Origin: CAZWDL01 sp964632995
GTDB taxonomy: Bacteria > Bacteroidota > Bacteroidia > Chitinophagales > Saprospiraceae
Length of the DNA stretch: 12,130 bases
Direction: 5' to 3'
Assembly (NCBI GenBank): GCA_964632995.1
Contig: CAZWDL010000169.1
Coordinates: 1-12,130, forward strand
The notes under the pieces are model-generated. The model was not told the DNA's origin. It searched no databases and was given only the letters and a program-made list of their open reading frames with translations. Position 1 is the first letter of the stretch, and each line of letters begins with the position of its first letter. Positions 1 through 7,541 of the stretch are shown piece by piece. Made by a program: the position numbers and the translations under genes.

Positions 1-766
1 CGGCGATAGAGGTAGTGTAGAGATAATCGCCATCATCGGAATAGCCGGCAGTCAGCAGTGCGGGGGTATTTTGGAAAGTACTGTAAGGCGTGAGGTGGGT
101 ATCATCGTTATTCCAAACCGTAATATTTCCCTGCTGACCTGCCGCTATTATCCGTCCGGTTTTTGGTAAAAAGGCCACATTCAACAGGGGTGCCTCAATC
201 GAAACCCGGCCGCTGCGATACCGGAAAACAGCGTCACCGAAAGCGCGGGTCATACCTGATTTACTCATGCCGGCGTCCTTTTCGGCAAGCATCTCCGCCA
301 GATAAGCCAGCCGTAGCGCTTCCTCCGGGCTGCCTTGTTCCACTTTCTGAATCGCCAGGATAGTCAGTCGCTGTGCCTCGGCGCGGCGATACTGTGCCTT
401 CAAAAACCTGGTCTGCTCATCCAGTTCCTCCTGGATATTTTGCAAATCCAGTGACAGGTTTTCACTCTCCAGTTCCATCCTTCTGATCCTCTCCTCGAGC
501 GCCCTGATACGGCTTCGGAAGTTGTTATACTCCTCCCGGACTTCACCGACAACGGAACGCAGCGAATCCCGGGCCTCCCAGTACAAATCAGACTGTACGG
601 CGGCCGCCGATTGCGCCGCCCGGAAATTGAAGTAGGCTTCCAGTAAGTTACCTTCCCTTACGGCCTCCTTTCCTTCACGAATTAGATCGGCCGGCGTTTG
701 AGCCAATGCCGCTCCCAGACACAACAGCAAAGGAGGTAACAGCCATAATTTTTTTATCGCTTTCAT
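1..766 (-). CDS. Secreted coiled-coil / WD40 beta-propeller protein, 3' end beyond the window
   Basis: The reading frame is open from the ATG at 766 to the window edge (255 codons plus one base, no stop). It begins with a signal peptide: a Lys-rich start, then a hydrophobic stretch around residues 7-20, with likely cleavage after ALA at 20-22 and mature Gln23. Residues about 24-65 look like TPR-like helices. Residues about 75-135 are charged and heptad-like, probably coiled coil. Residues about 130-165 (AEAQRLTILAIQ, then SPEEALRLAYLAEML) resemble the helical linker that precedes WD40 repeats in STAND ATPases. A first WD40 blade follows (VAFLPKTGRIIAAG to ITVW, about 197-218), and a second begins at about 239. 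The start lies 11 bases after the stop of the preceding gene, so co-translation is likely. The inferred role is an exported sensor or scaffold for the STAND protein of the same operon; this is unproven. The number of blades is unknown because the gene is cut by the window. Confidence 0.85.
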   Translation of the reverse strand, partial: MKAIKKLWLLPPLLLCLGAALAQTPADLIREGKEAVREGNLLEAYFNFRAAQSAAAVQSDLYWEARDSLRSVVGEVREEYNNFRSRIRALEERIRRMELESENLSLDLQNIQEELDEQTRFLKAQYRRAEAQRLTILAIQKVEQGSPEEALRLAYLAEMLAEKDAGMSKSGMTRAFGDAVFRYRSGRVSIEAPLLNVAFLPKTGRIIAAGQQGNITVWNNDDTHLTPYSTFQNTPALLTAGYSDDGDYLYTTSIA

Positions 767-777
767 ATGCTGTTTTT

Positions 778-1803
778 CTAAAAATTCAATCTGATCTTCA
801 ATCCCATCTGCGCCAGCCCATCCCCCTGGGGTAAATCCACCACCGGCCGGATCGTCAGGGCGTTGTCGCGGCAGCATTCCCGGTAGCGGCGTACTTTCCG
901 CTGATGGGATAGCTCCTTGATGAGGTACCAGACGGCGTCGACCGCCAGTACGCTGATACCGGCGTAGGTCAGCGCCAGGTAGGTGTGATGATCCCCATTG
1001 GCATCCTGGTACAAGTCTTCCGGATCAGTTTCCGGATTGTCCAGCGGCTTGAAGTTGGCGTAATCCTCATATTTATCATCTGCCCGGCTATCGAATATTT
1101 GCCCTACTCCGATCAGAGCTGCTCCGGCAATGCCTGCCCATAGGAAAGGCTTGCGGTTGAAGGCAGGCATCCCCGCGGTACAGTCGACTTCCAGACAGCC
1201 CGGGATCATTCCGTGCAGAACGACCGTCAGTTCCATCCGGAGTTCACCATTCAGGTTGATGTACTGCTCCAGCAGGTTTGTCCACGCGATCTCTTTGATT
1301 TCTTCGCCGGCCGCCACCTCAATGCCGCTGCCGACCGCGCCCCGCAGGTAACGGGGGTCGGGTTGCAACGGCGCGCCGTTTAGTGAAAAGGAAACCCGGA
1401 CCTCATAAAATTCCTGCTCCCGGGTGGGCGGGAGCCGGTACGAAATGATTATATCACCGCGTTCCAGGGTAAGCGGGTCATCGACAAAATAAGCGGTAGA
1501 ATCCCAGGTGCTCAACCCCTCCCGGGCCATGGAAATTTGCTTCAGCCTTCCGGCAAAAGCTACCGTATCGGTCACCGGCGAATCGGTTCCGGCCGCCAGG
1601 TCGATCTCCGCAACGACCGTCTGTCGAAAGGTGTCCAGCGGAAATAGCAAGGGCGCCGTCGTCGTCCCTAAAGAAGCCGGCTGATCCTGCGCATTCGCGA
1701 GCAGCGGAAGCAGCAACCCCAGCCACAAAGCGGGAAGCACCCTTTTCCAACCTGTAGGAACAGTAATCTTTCTGTATATCATACGTACTGTTGATTTTAG
1801 CAT
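778..1803 (-). CDS. Secreted/membrane protein of unknown function with two C-terminal hydrophobic segments
   Basis: This is a 341-residue protein that I do not recognise as a named family. A signal peptide is clear: hydrophobic residues about 23-36 and cleavage expected after ANA (36-38). The basic leader before it is long, so the true start may be Met8 (about 1782). Residues about 50-200 look strand-rich, with a Cys pair at 203 and 208. Hydrophobic segments follow at about 219-236 (FLWAGIAGAALIGVGQIF) and 275-296. Between them is an acidic stretch around DLYQDANGDHH (263-273), a pattern seen in many Bacteroidota envelope proteins between two hydrophobic segments. The tail has a basic patch (about 300-312) and ends in GLKIRLNF, which resembles a terminal beta strand of an outer-membrane protein. 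It sits 46 bases after the second lipoprotein and 11 bases before the WD40 gene. A role as an envelope adaptor linking the other exported products is a guess from context. Confidence 0.8.
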   Translation of the reverse strand: MLKSTVRMIYRKITVPTGWKRVLPALWLGLLLPLLANAQDQPASLGTTTAPLLFPLDTFRQTVVAEIDLAAGTDSPVTDTVAFAGRLKQISMAREGLSTWDSTAYFVDDPLTLERGDIIISYRLPPTREQEFYEVRVSFSLNGAPLQPDPRYLRGAVGSGIEVAAGEEIKEIAWTNLLEQYINLNGELRMELTVVLHGMIPGCLEVDCTAGMPAFNRKPFLWAGIAGAALIGVGQIFDSRADDKYEDYANFKPLDNPETDPEDLYQDANGDHHTYLALTYAGISVLAVDAVWYLIKELSHQRKVRRYRECCRDNALTIRPVVDLPQGDGLAQMGLKIRLNF

Positions 1804-1849
1804 TTACGGAACTCTAAACCCTCTTCGAACTTTTCAACCTTGAACCTTT
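1804..1849. repeat. Intergenic GAAC/TTCAA tandem motif
   Basis: The 46-base spacer between the second lipoprotein gene and the next gene contains, on the plus strand, GAACTTTTCAACCTT (1827-1841) followed directly by GAACCTTTT (1842-1850), a repeat with a 15-base period. GTTCAA/TTGAAC words of the same kind recur in the inverted repeat near 9613-9664. I see no T-run next to it that would make it a terminator. It may be a short dispersed intergenic element; with only two copies of a short motif the case is weak. Confidence 0.3.
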
Positions 1850-3541
1850 TCATTCCGGACACAACTCCTCCGCCAATTCCAGCTGCTCCACCTCATCGCC
1901 CGGCAGTTGCCAGAATTCGGCTCCCGGCGGCTGGAAGCGACCGCTGCCCAGGCCGATCCACCCGGTATTATCCAGGGTGAAGGCCAGCGCGTGCAGTCGC
2001 GGCGCCCCCGGAAACGGATCCACGGCTTCCCAGGTTTCCAGGTCGGGCCGGTATGCCCAGAAATCATCTCTGAGCGCGCCGAAGAGGCTACTGCCCAGAC
2101 CGACATAGCCCTTCCCGCCGGCGGTAAAAGCGACGGCCCCGTCGATGGCATCGCCCGGAAAACCCGCGATCGGCGCCCAGCGGTTGGAGACCGGATCGTA
2201 GCGATAAAAATCCTTCTCCCGGGTAAAACCTCCGCTAACTCCCACCCCCACATAGGCTCGTTCCTCAAGGACAAAAGCCACGGCGTCGGAACGGGCGGAA
2301 GGCCCCGGGTTATCCGCATTCAAAGGCGCCCATCCTGTACCGGATTCATAGACCCAGAAATCGGCGAGGGCTTCGCCGGATTCATTTCTACCCAGCCCGA
2401 CGTAGGCCCTGCTGCCAATCACGAAAGCCACCGCCCCCTGCCGGGCTTCGCCCGGAAAAACGTCCGCTAGAGCGGACCAGGGGTCCGGCTGCGTAGGGTC
2501 GAACACCCAGAAATCCTTTATCAGTCTGTCTCCGGTAGTAAGACCGGTTCCCACGTAGCCTTTTCCTGCCAGTGCAAATCCCACTCCGAACGCCAGTCCT
2601 TCCCCCGGCAGCCCGGGTTCCGGCGCAGGCTGCGCGCCGGACTGACTACTGAGCGACCAAAACCGCCTTCCCGGCTCTCCTTCCTCTGTGCCGGCGCCGA
2701 AGTAGGCCTGATCCCCAAGCGTGAAGGCGACAGCCCCTTCCCGGTTCGATACCGGTTCAAGGCCTGCGGATGATTCCCGCCAGCCGCCCCGACGGGTGAA
2801 AGCCAGTCGGTTGCTGTTAAAGGATTGGCCGGCGGTTTCCACAAAGCTGAACACGTAGTAGGTCGTATCCTCCAGAAACTCAAAATCCACCTTTTGCGTA
2901 AAGCAACCGTTGTTCCGGGAAGGTCCCAGGTGCAGGGTATCCCATTCTCCCACTTCCGGCAGGCGGCTGGCGGAAGACCAGATAAACCCATGATCGCCGA
3001 CCTCTACAGCGGGGGGCAGCCCTTCCAGTAAGCCGGTGAAAGTAGTCGATTGCTCACTCAGCCGGGAAATGCGCACCATGGTTATGGCGAGAGACGCCGG
3101 CGTAGTTTGCAGCTGCATCACTTCCCCGTAAAAGGGCGGATAGCCTTCCACGACGGCGAAAGCGCGATAGTAATAAGTCGCCTGCGTTTCCAACGGAAAA
3201 AGGTCGTAAGAAAAAAGACCGTTGCTTTCCCGTCCACGCAGGTCGGCGATTTCTACACCGGGCGCATCCAGTTCCGGCGCCGGATCGGTAGCCGACCAGA
3301 CAAACCCATGCCGGGAAACCCGGCCTATAACCAGCCCGCGGAGCTCTCCTCCCAGCTTCGCCGAAACGGACGTCACCTCCTGCGCTTCCCGGGTGATCAC
3401 GAACGGGTGATCCAGCCGCTCCAGGTCCCAGGGCTCACAGCCCGACAGGATGACCAGCAGGCCAGCCAGTCCCAGCAGCGATACCCACGGAGGAATACTT
3501 TCTTTTATGCGATTACAATGCATCATGGATTTGATAATCAT
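1850..3541 (-). CDS. Lipoprotein with two Fn3-like modules and a six-repeat kelch-type propeller (paralogue 2)
   Basis: The protein has 563 residues. A type II signal peptide is clear, with hydrophobic residues about 19-33 and lipobox ILSGC (Cys35); Met6 or Met7 are alternative starts. The first residues after the Cys, EPWDLERLDH, match EDWNLQRLDF of the upstream neighbour, so the two genes are paralogues. Residues about 46-146 and 150-248 are Fn3-like modules carrying HGFVWS (79-83) and HGFIWS (184-189) and ending in YYYRAF- or YYVFSF-type strands, as in many Bacteroidota surface proteins. Residues about 250-555 hold six repeats of the form AVAF..G..AYVGLG....DFW.Y.P...W, a kelch-type fold. 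No catalytic motif is visible, so binding or recognition is the likely role. The acidic residue right after the lipid Cys is compatible with surface export in this phylum. The start lies 52 bases after the stop of paralogue 1, with an A-rich leader and no strong Shine-Dalgarno site. Confidence 0.9.
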   Translation of the reverse strand: MIIKSMMHCNRIKESIPPWVSLLGLAGLLVILSGCEPWDLERLDHPFVITREAQEVTSVSAKLGGELRGLVIGRVSRHGFVWSATDPAPELDAPGVEIADLRGRESNGLFSYDLFPLETQATYYYRAFAVVEGYPPFYGEVMQLQTTPASLAITMVRISRLSEQSTTFTGLLEGLPPAVEVGDHGFIWSSASRLPEVGEWDTLHLGPSRNNGCFTQKVDFEFLEDTTYYVFSFVETAGQSFNSNRLAFTRRGGWRESSAGLEPVSNREGAVAFTLGDQAYFGAGTEEGEPGRRFWSLSSQSGAQPAPEPGLPGEGLAFGVGFALAGKGYVGTGLTTGDRLIKDFWVFDPTQPDPWSALADVFPGEARQGAVAFVIGSRAYVGLGRNESGEALADFWVYESGTGWAPLNADNPGPSARSDAVAFVLEERAYVGVGVSGGFTREKDFYRYDPVSNRWAPIAGFPGDAIDGAVAFTAGGKGYVGLGSSLFGALRDDFWAYRPDLETWEAVDPFPGAPRLHALAFTLDNTGWIGLGSGRFQPPGAEFWQLPGDEVEQLELAEELCPE

Positions 3542-3593
3542 TTTTTAATGTGCCGAGGTGTCCCATTTTCCATATCCCCCCTCCCCCTCTCAC

Positions 3594-5255
3594 CTACGGA
3601 GTATACACCCAAAAATCCCCGAGCGGCTCCCCGTCGGGCGGCGCACCCAAGCCAAAAAACAGTTTGTCCTGCAGGGAAAACCCGGAAGCGAAAAGCCGTC
3701 CCTGAGCAGGAAACTCCAGTACCGGCTGCCAGCCTTCCGCCTCCGAAGAAAGCATTAATATATCCCGGGGCAGCTCGAAGTTGCGACCGATACCCAGCGC
3801 CAGGTACCCCTTTGCGGTATTATCGGAGAAGGCGACCCCAAAGCCGCGCGCATCCAGGTTGCCGCCCAGCTCCACCGGTTCGAAGCGGTTGCCGTCAAAG
3901 CGCCAGAATTCGCCCCGGGCGACGCCGATCCGATCCAGTCCACTGCCAACGTATACCCGTCCGGCAGCCTTCACGGAAACCATGCCCAGCCGGGCGCCTC
4001 CCAATGCCTCAGCAGGTTCCCAGCCGCCTTCGCTTCCCGCGTCATAACGCCAGAAGTTATCCGTAGTAAGGAGGGTGTCATTTCCTGTTGAGGGGGATTC
4101 GGTTAATGCAAGTCCTGTTCCCAGATAACCCGATCCCTGATCACTGAAACCAGTGGCAAAAACCAGGGGGACGGGCAGAGGCTGCACCTCCTGCCAGCGC
4201 TCCTCCTCCATGTCGAAGGTGAAGAAGCGGTTGGTCATCGCTACCTCCTGCGTTCCCTGTCCGTTCGTCCAGCCGCTACCCAGGTATTCGCTGTTATCAA
4301 TTGTGAAGGCAGCGCCAAAAGCCAGCGCTACCGGCAGTTTCTCCCGGCAGGGCCGCCAGCCCGTCGTTGTGGAGTAGCGCCAGCAGTCGTCGAGTATAGA
4401 GGTATCCCGTCCATCCTGAAACAGTCCGCCGGCGATAAAAGCGACGCTGTCGCCGTAGGTGAAAGTATGGGCTCCTTCCCGTGCACGGAGGGCTTCCGGT
4501 ATCTGCAGTGCAGACCAGAATTGCCCCAGCCTGGCTTCGAAGCGAACCGGCTCGCCGTAGCAGACCTCAATATCGTTACCAGCTAGCCGGATGATCGCAT
4601 AGGGTGCCACGGTGTAGGTACGCCCGTCTTCCAGCGCTTCGATCGTCGTTACAAATTCCCTGTCCGAAGCAATGAGCGGCCCGAAAGCGCTGCATGGGCT
4701 GTCGCCTGGCCCCGGCGCATCGCCGGCAGACCAGCAATGGCCGTAGTCGAGTACTTCAACTGTCTGATCCAGCAAGATAATACGTCCTTCTACCGTCGCC
4801 GTGTCGCCGGATTCATACTGAACGGAGTCCGTTTGGAGGATCACCGGTGAAGACTGATAGGTTAAGGTGTTGTCACTGTAAAAGCAGCGGCCTCCAATCA
4901 GGGCATACGCCCGGAAAACATAGGGGGTTTTGGGGGCGAGGGTCCGTTTGTCGATTCGGGAAGAGAAAGGATCCCGGGCTTCCTCCGGTCGCAGGCTATT
5001 GAAGGCTGCTCTTCCTTCGTTTTGCTCTATCGTCGGCAGCATATCTGTGCCCCGGATCCAAACGTGTCCATATTCGTCCACCGTTTCGCGTTCCAAATCG
5101 GTAATCCGGCTGGTCACACGGACAAAGTTATCCTCCTCTTCTAGGTCTTCTATGATAAGACTGACGAAGTCCAGTCGCTGCAGGTTCCAGTCTTCACAGC
5201 CCCAATTCATCAAGAGCAGAAATAAGAGAATGATATGTCGCAGTCTGTTTCTCAT
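3594..5255 (-). CDS. Lipoprotein with two Fn3-like modules and a six-repeat kelch-type propeller (paralogue 1)
   Basis: The frame stays open up to 5399, but the ATG at 5255 is chosen because it puts a type II signal peptide at the N-terminus: MRNRLRHIILLFLLLMNWGC, with Cys20. The longer start would bury this signal 48 residues inside. The lipobox is loose (MNWGC) but acceptable for Bacteroidota. The mature protein begins CEDWNLQRLDF, matching its neighbour. Fn3-like modules span about 32-139 (YGHVW motif) and 140-244 (YGHCW). Residues about 247-553 hold six kelch-like repeats with Y[LV]G[ST]G and FW.[YF] motifs, ending in FWVYTP at the stop. The repeats are more diverged and carry longer loops than in paralogue 2, suggesting an old duplication or diversification at a binding face. 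A 181-base gap separates it from the STAND gene, so it may have its own promoter. Probable role: an envelope ligand-binding lipoprotein; the ligand is unknown. Confidence 0.9.
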   Translation of the reverse strand: MRNRLRHIILLFLLLMNWGCEDWNLQRLDFVSLIIEDLEEEDNFVRVTSRITDLERETVDEYGHVWIRGTDMLPTIEQNEGRAAFNSLRPEEARDPFSSRIDKRTLAPKTPYVFRAYALIGGRCFYSDNTLTYQSSPVILQTDSVQYESGDTATVEGRIILLDQTVEVLDYGHCWSAGDAPGPGDSPCSAFGPLIASDREFVTTIEALEDGRTYTVAPYAIIRLAGNDIEVCYGEPVRFEARLGQFWSALQIPEALRAREGAHTFTYGDSVAFIAGGLFQDGRDTSILDDCWRYSTTTGWRPCREKLPVALAFGAAFTIDNSEYLGSGWTNGQGTQEVAMTNRFFTFDMEEERWQEVQPLPVPLVFATGFSDQGSGYLGTGLALTESPSTGNDTLLTTDNFWRYDAGSEGGWEPAEALGGARLGMVSVKAAGRVYVGSGLDRIGVARGEFWRFDGNRFEPVELGGNLDARGFGVAFSDNTAKGYLALGIGRNFELPRDILMLSSEAEGWQPVLEFPAQGRLFASGFSLQDKLFFGLGAPPDGEPLGDFWVYTP

Positions 5256-5436
5256 AGTATTGTTTCCAAAAAAATATTGCACAATGAAACACCGACCGTA
5301 GCCTAATTTATGCAATAGGAGCCCGGACCTCAAAGCGAGGCAGGTCGTCATTATTAAGGGGGGGATATGCCTGTGGTATGCAGACGGATAAATTCCCACG
5401 CTTCATTTACCATCGCCCAAACAAAAATCAATGCTA
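5256..5436 (-). other. 181-base gap within the operon, possible internal promoter region
   Basis: This is the widest gap in the six-gene block, separating the cytoplasmic pair (CHAT, STAND) from the exported set. Read on the minus strand it is A/T-rich just before the ATG, with TATTTTTTTGG at about 5267-5277. That resembles the Bacteroidota -7 element TAnnTTTG, but with two extra T residues, and I find no well-spaced -33 element. A run of seven G on the plus strand at 5358-5364 is followed by ATATG. No stem followed by a T-run is evident, so I do not call a terminator. Separate regulation of the exported genes is possible but unproven. Confidence 0.3.
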
Positions 5437-7524
5437 TTATTCACCGGTTCTGATCAGCTTCTGTATCCTGTCGTCATTCGGCAGCAGGCACCCAGCTTTC
5501 TGATACATCTCTTTCACTTCAGCCGGATAGGCGTTGCTGGAAAAACTGATACCGTCGCCTCGTTCGATAAAGTCACCGGACAGGCTTTGAATGCGCTCCC
5601 AAAGCACGTCCATTTTGGAGAGGCCCGCGCAGCGACCGGCTTCGTAGGCATCCTGGAAGGCCTGGAAGGTATCGCTGTGCAGGCAGGGATTTTCCGGGTC
5701 CTCATTCAGGGCGGTTTCCGTAAGCAGAATGAGAGAGTCGCAGGACATCACCCCAGGGGATGTAACAGGAGTTGACGTCCCACCCCCCGGTTCCTCTTCC
5801 CGGTCGGACAGGCTGAGCAGGATTTCATTAATTTTGTCGATAGCCAGTTTAATGCTGTCCTTTTCGATCAGGTCCCGAACCCTTTCGATTTCAGCCTCAT
5901 CGATAGGGCTTCCGCTCAGAATATTGAGTTCCGCCGATAGCCGGGTTTCCCGATCGATGAGGGAATCCTGGACAGCGATTTTCGCATCTTTTTCGTTGAT
6001 GAGTATGCCTTGGTAAAAATTGTAGCCCAGGGAGCTTAGGAAAAGCAGGAGCAAAACGCCGAAAACACCGATCGCCCAAAGGAAGCGCTGAAGTAGCACC
6101 CTGTTTTCGCTATTCCTGAAATATTGCCACTCCGAGCGCGTGAGTTTTTCTTGGATCTGGCTGGGCTCCGGATGGCTGCGTACCAAAGCCACTTCGTGGG
6201 CGGTGAGCCTGCCGGTCAGTTTTCGCTTGTACTGTTCGTATTTGGTCTTGAGAAATTCGACGATTTCCTTAAAGCGTTTTTCTACATCCGAGCGTTGGGA
6301 GCTGATGCGGAAGGCCAGTGCGTCGTGCGCGAGTTCAAAACGTTCTCCATCCGGACGCAGGATACGGGCTTCCAGCAGTTCATCAACGATCGTTGGCGCC
6401 ACCTCTGGTTTCGCTTTGGAAACACTGATCTCATCCTGGTACAGCGGGCGCTTGGTGCCGTCGACGGTAACGAACTGGTCGAGGACTTCTTTTACCGAAT
6501 CTTTTGGAGACAAGGGGTAGGCTGTTTTCACCATCGCCTGTATCTTTTTCATCTGGCTGTCCAGAAAATCACCGAGCACATTTTCAATATTACCGTATGC
6601 TTCCACCTGATCCACCGTTAAAGTCATTTTCGGCAGCGGCAGCGGCAGCTCGTCCAGCTTGGAAGTAGCCGGGTGGGTTTCTTTCAGCAAGTGCTGATAA
6701 AGACCATCCAGATAAACTTGTAAATAAGGCAGTTGGATCCGGGAACGGGGCCCGCTTTCCGCGCCCTCTTTGCCCCGGAGCTTTTCGATGATCCGTGCCG
6801 GCACTTTTTCTTCATCCTCCAGCTTGATATTAAAAGCGGCACAAGATTTGCGAATCACCTCGGCGATCCGCTTATCTTCCATAGTTTCCACCCGGATCCG
6901 GAAGTCATTGATTTCCGGCAGCAACTCTTCAAAGTAATACAGGTAGCCGATGTATTCCTCGCGCATGACCAGAATAACCTTGCAGGGCAGATCACCGTGA
7001 ATGAGATCGCGCAGATTTTCGGCAAATATGCGCTGTTCGTCCTCCGTGCCGAGGGTGAAAATTTCTTCAAACTGGTCGAAAATCAGATAAATGGGGCGCA
7101 GGTGTTTGGCATAGAGCCGGTCAATAGCCCCGGCCAGGGTGCTCGAAAGGGCCTGCTGAGGTTCTGCAACCTGAGTGATGGAATCCTCGTCTCCACTACT
7201 GAGCTGCTCATAGACCTTTTTCAGATCGTCCTGGTAATGATCGCCGTCAACCGCTCCGACTTTTTCCTGGAGAGCCTGATGAATGGTCTGGTTGATATCT
7301 TCCCCGCGTCGGATATACAGCGGGTACCAGTCCGGCCCGCGGAAGCGTTTGGCCAGGCCGCAGCGCACGAGGCTGGTCTTTCCCGCGCCCGACAGACCGT
7401 AGACCAGCAGCAGGGAGGTCATCATCAGCTTTTGGTAGAGCTCTTCTATCTCCCGGTCGCGACCGAAGAAAACCCGTTTATCTTTTGGCGTGTAAGGATC
7501 GAGAAATTTAAAAGGGCTTTTCAT
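5437..7524 (-). CDS. STAND-type P-loop NTPase (nSTAND1-like) with one transmembrane helix
   Basis: The protein has 695 residues. The N-terminus (SPFKFLDPYTPKDKRVFFGR) matches the entry motif of nSTAND1-type ATPases. Walker A is GLSGAGKTS (43-51) and Walker B is YLIFDQFEEIF (146-156, Asp150 with Glu153/154). A strand ending in VMRE (186-189) fits sensor 1. A winged-helix signature FELAHDALA (396-404) follows. One transmembrane helix lies at about 480-499, with Arg residues on its N-terminal side, so the NTPase should be cytoplasmic and residues about 500-695 outside the inner membrane. That tail has coiled-coil character (about 510-575), a Pro/Gly/Thr-rich hinge (579-591) and four Cys (595, 614, 632, 679). 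STAND proteins are NTP-driven switches that usually carry a C-terminal WD40 or TPR sensor; none is fused here. It begins 17 bases after the CHAT gene, so the protease is the likely partner. There is no strong Shine-Dalgarno site, only an A/T-rich leader. Confidence 0.93.
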   Translation of the reverse strand: MKSPFKFLDPYTPKDKRVFFGRDREIEELYQKLMMTSLLLVYGLSGAGKTSLVRCGLAKRFRGPDWYPLYIRRGEDINQTIHQALQEKVGAVDGDHYQDDLKKVYEQLSSGDEDSITQVAEPQQALSSTLAGAIDRLYAKHLRPIYLIFDQFEEIFTLGTEDEQRIFAENLRDLIHGDLPCKVILVMREEYIGYLYYFEELLPEINDFRIRVETMEDKRIAEVIRKSCAAFNIKLEDEEKVPARIIEKLRGKEGAESGPRSRIQLPYLQVYLDGLYQHLLKETHPATSKLDELPLPLPKMTLTVDQVEAYGNIENVLGDFLDSQMKKIQAMVKTAYPLSPKDSVKEVLDQFVTVDGTKRPLYQDEISVSKAKPEVAPTIVDELLEARILRPDGERFELAHDALAFRISSQRSDVEKRFKEIVEFLKTKYEQYKRKLTGRLTAHEVALVRSHPEPSQIQEKLTRSEWQYFRNSENRVLLQRFLWAIGVFGVLLLLFLSSLGYNFYQGILINEKDAKIAVQDSLIDRETRLSAELNILSGSPIDEAEIERVRDLIEKDSIKLAIDKINEILLSLSDREEEPGGGTSTPVTSPGVMSCDSLILLTETALNEDPENPCLHSDTFQAFQDAYEAGRCAGLSKMDVLWERIQSLSGDFIERGDGISFSSNAYPAEVKEMYQKAGCLLPNDDRIQKLIRTGE

Positions 7525-7541
7525 ATTATATAGGTAGGGGA

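Noticed and set aside
3050..4066. 338-codon plus-strand frame opposite the two lipoprotein genes
   Set aside because: It spans two well-supported minus-strand genes and the spacer between them, and its product is Arg/Pro-rich without any domain. It is antisense shadow sequence.
5256..5399. 48-codon N-terminal extension of lipoprotein 1 (start at 5399)
   Set aside because: It would bury the lipoprotein signal peptide inside the protein; the ATG at 5255 places it correctly.
6733..7533. 266-codon plus-strand frame opposite the STAND gene
   Set aside because: It is a complementary shadow of a gene with clear Walker motifs and shows no family signature of its own.
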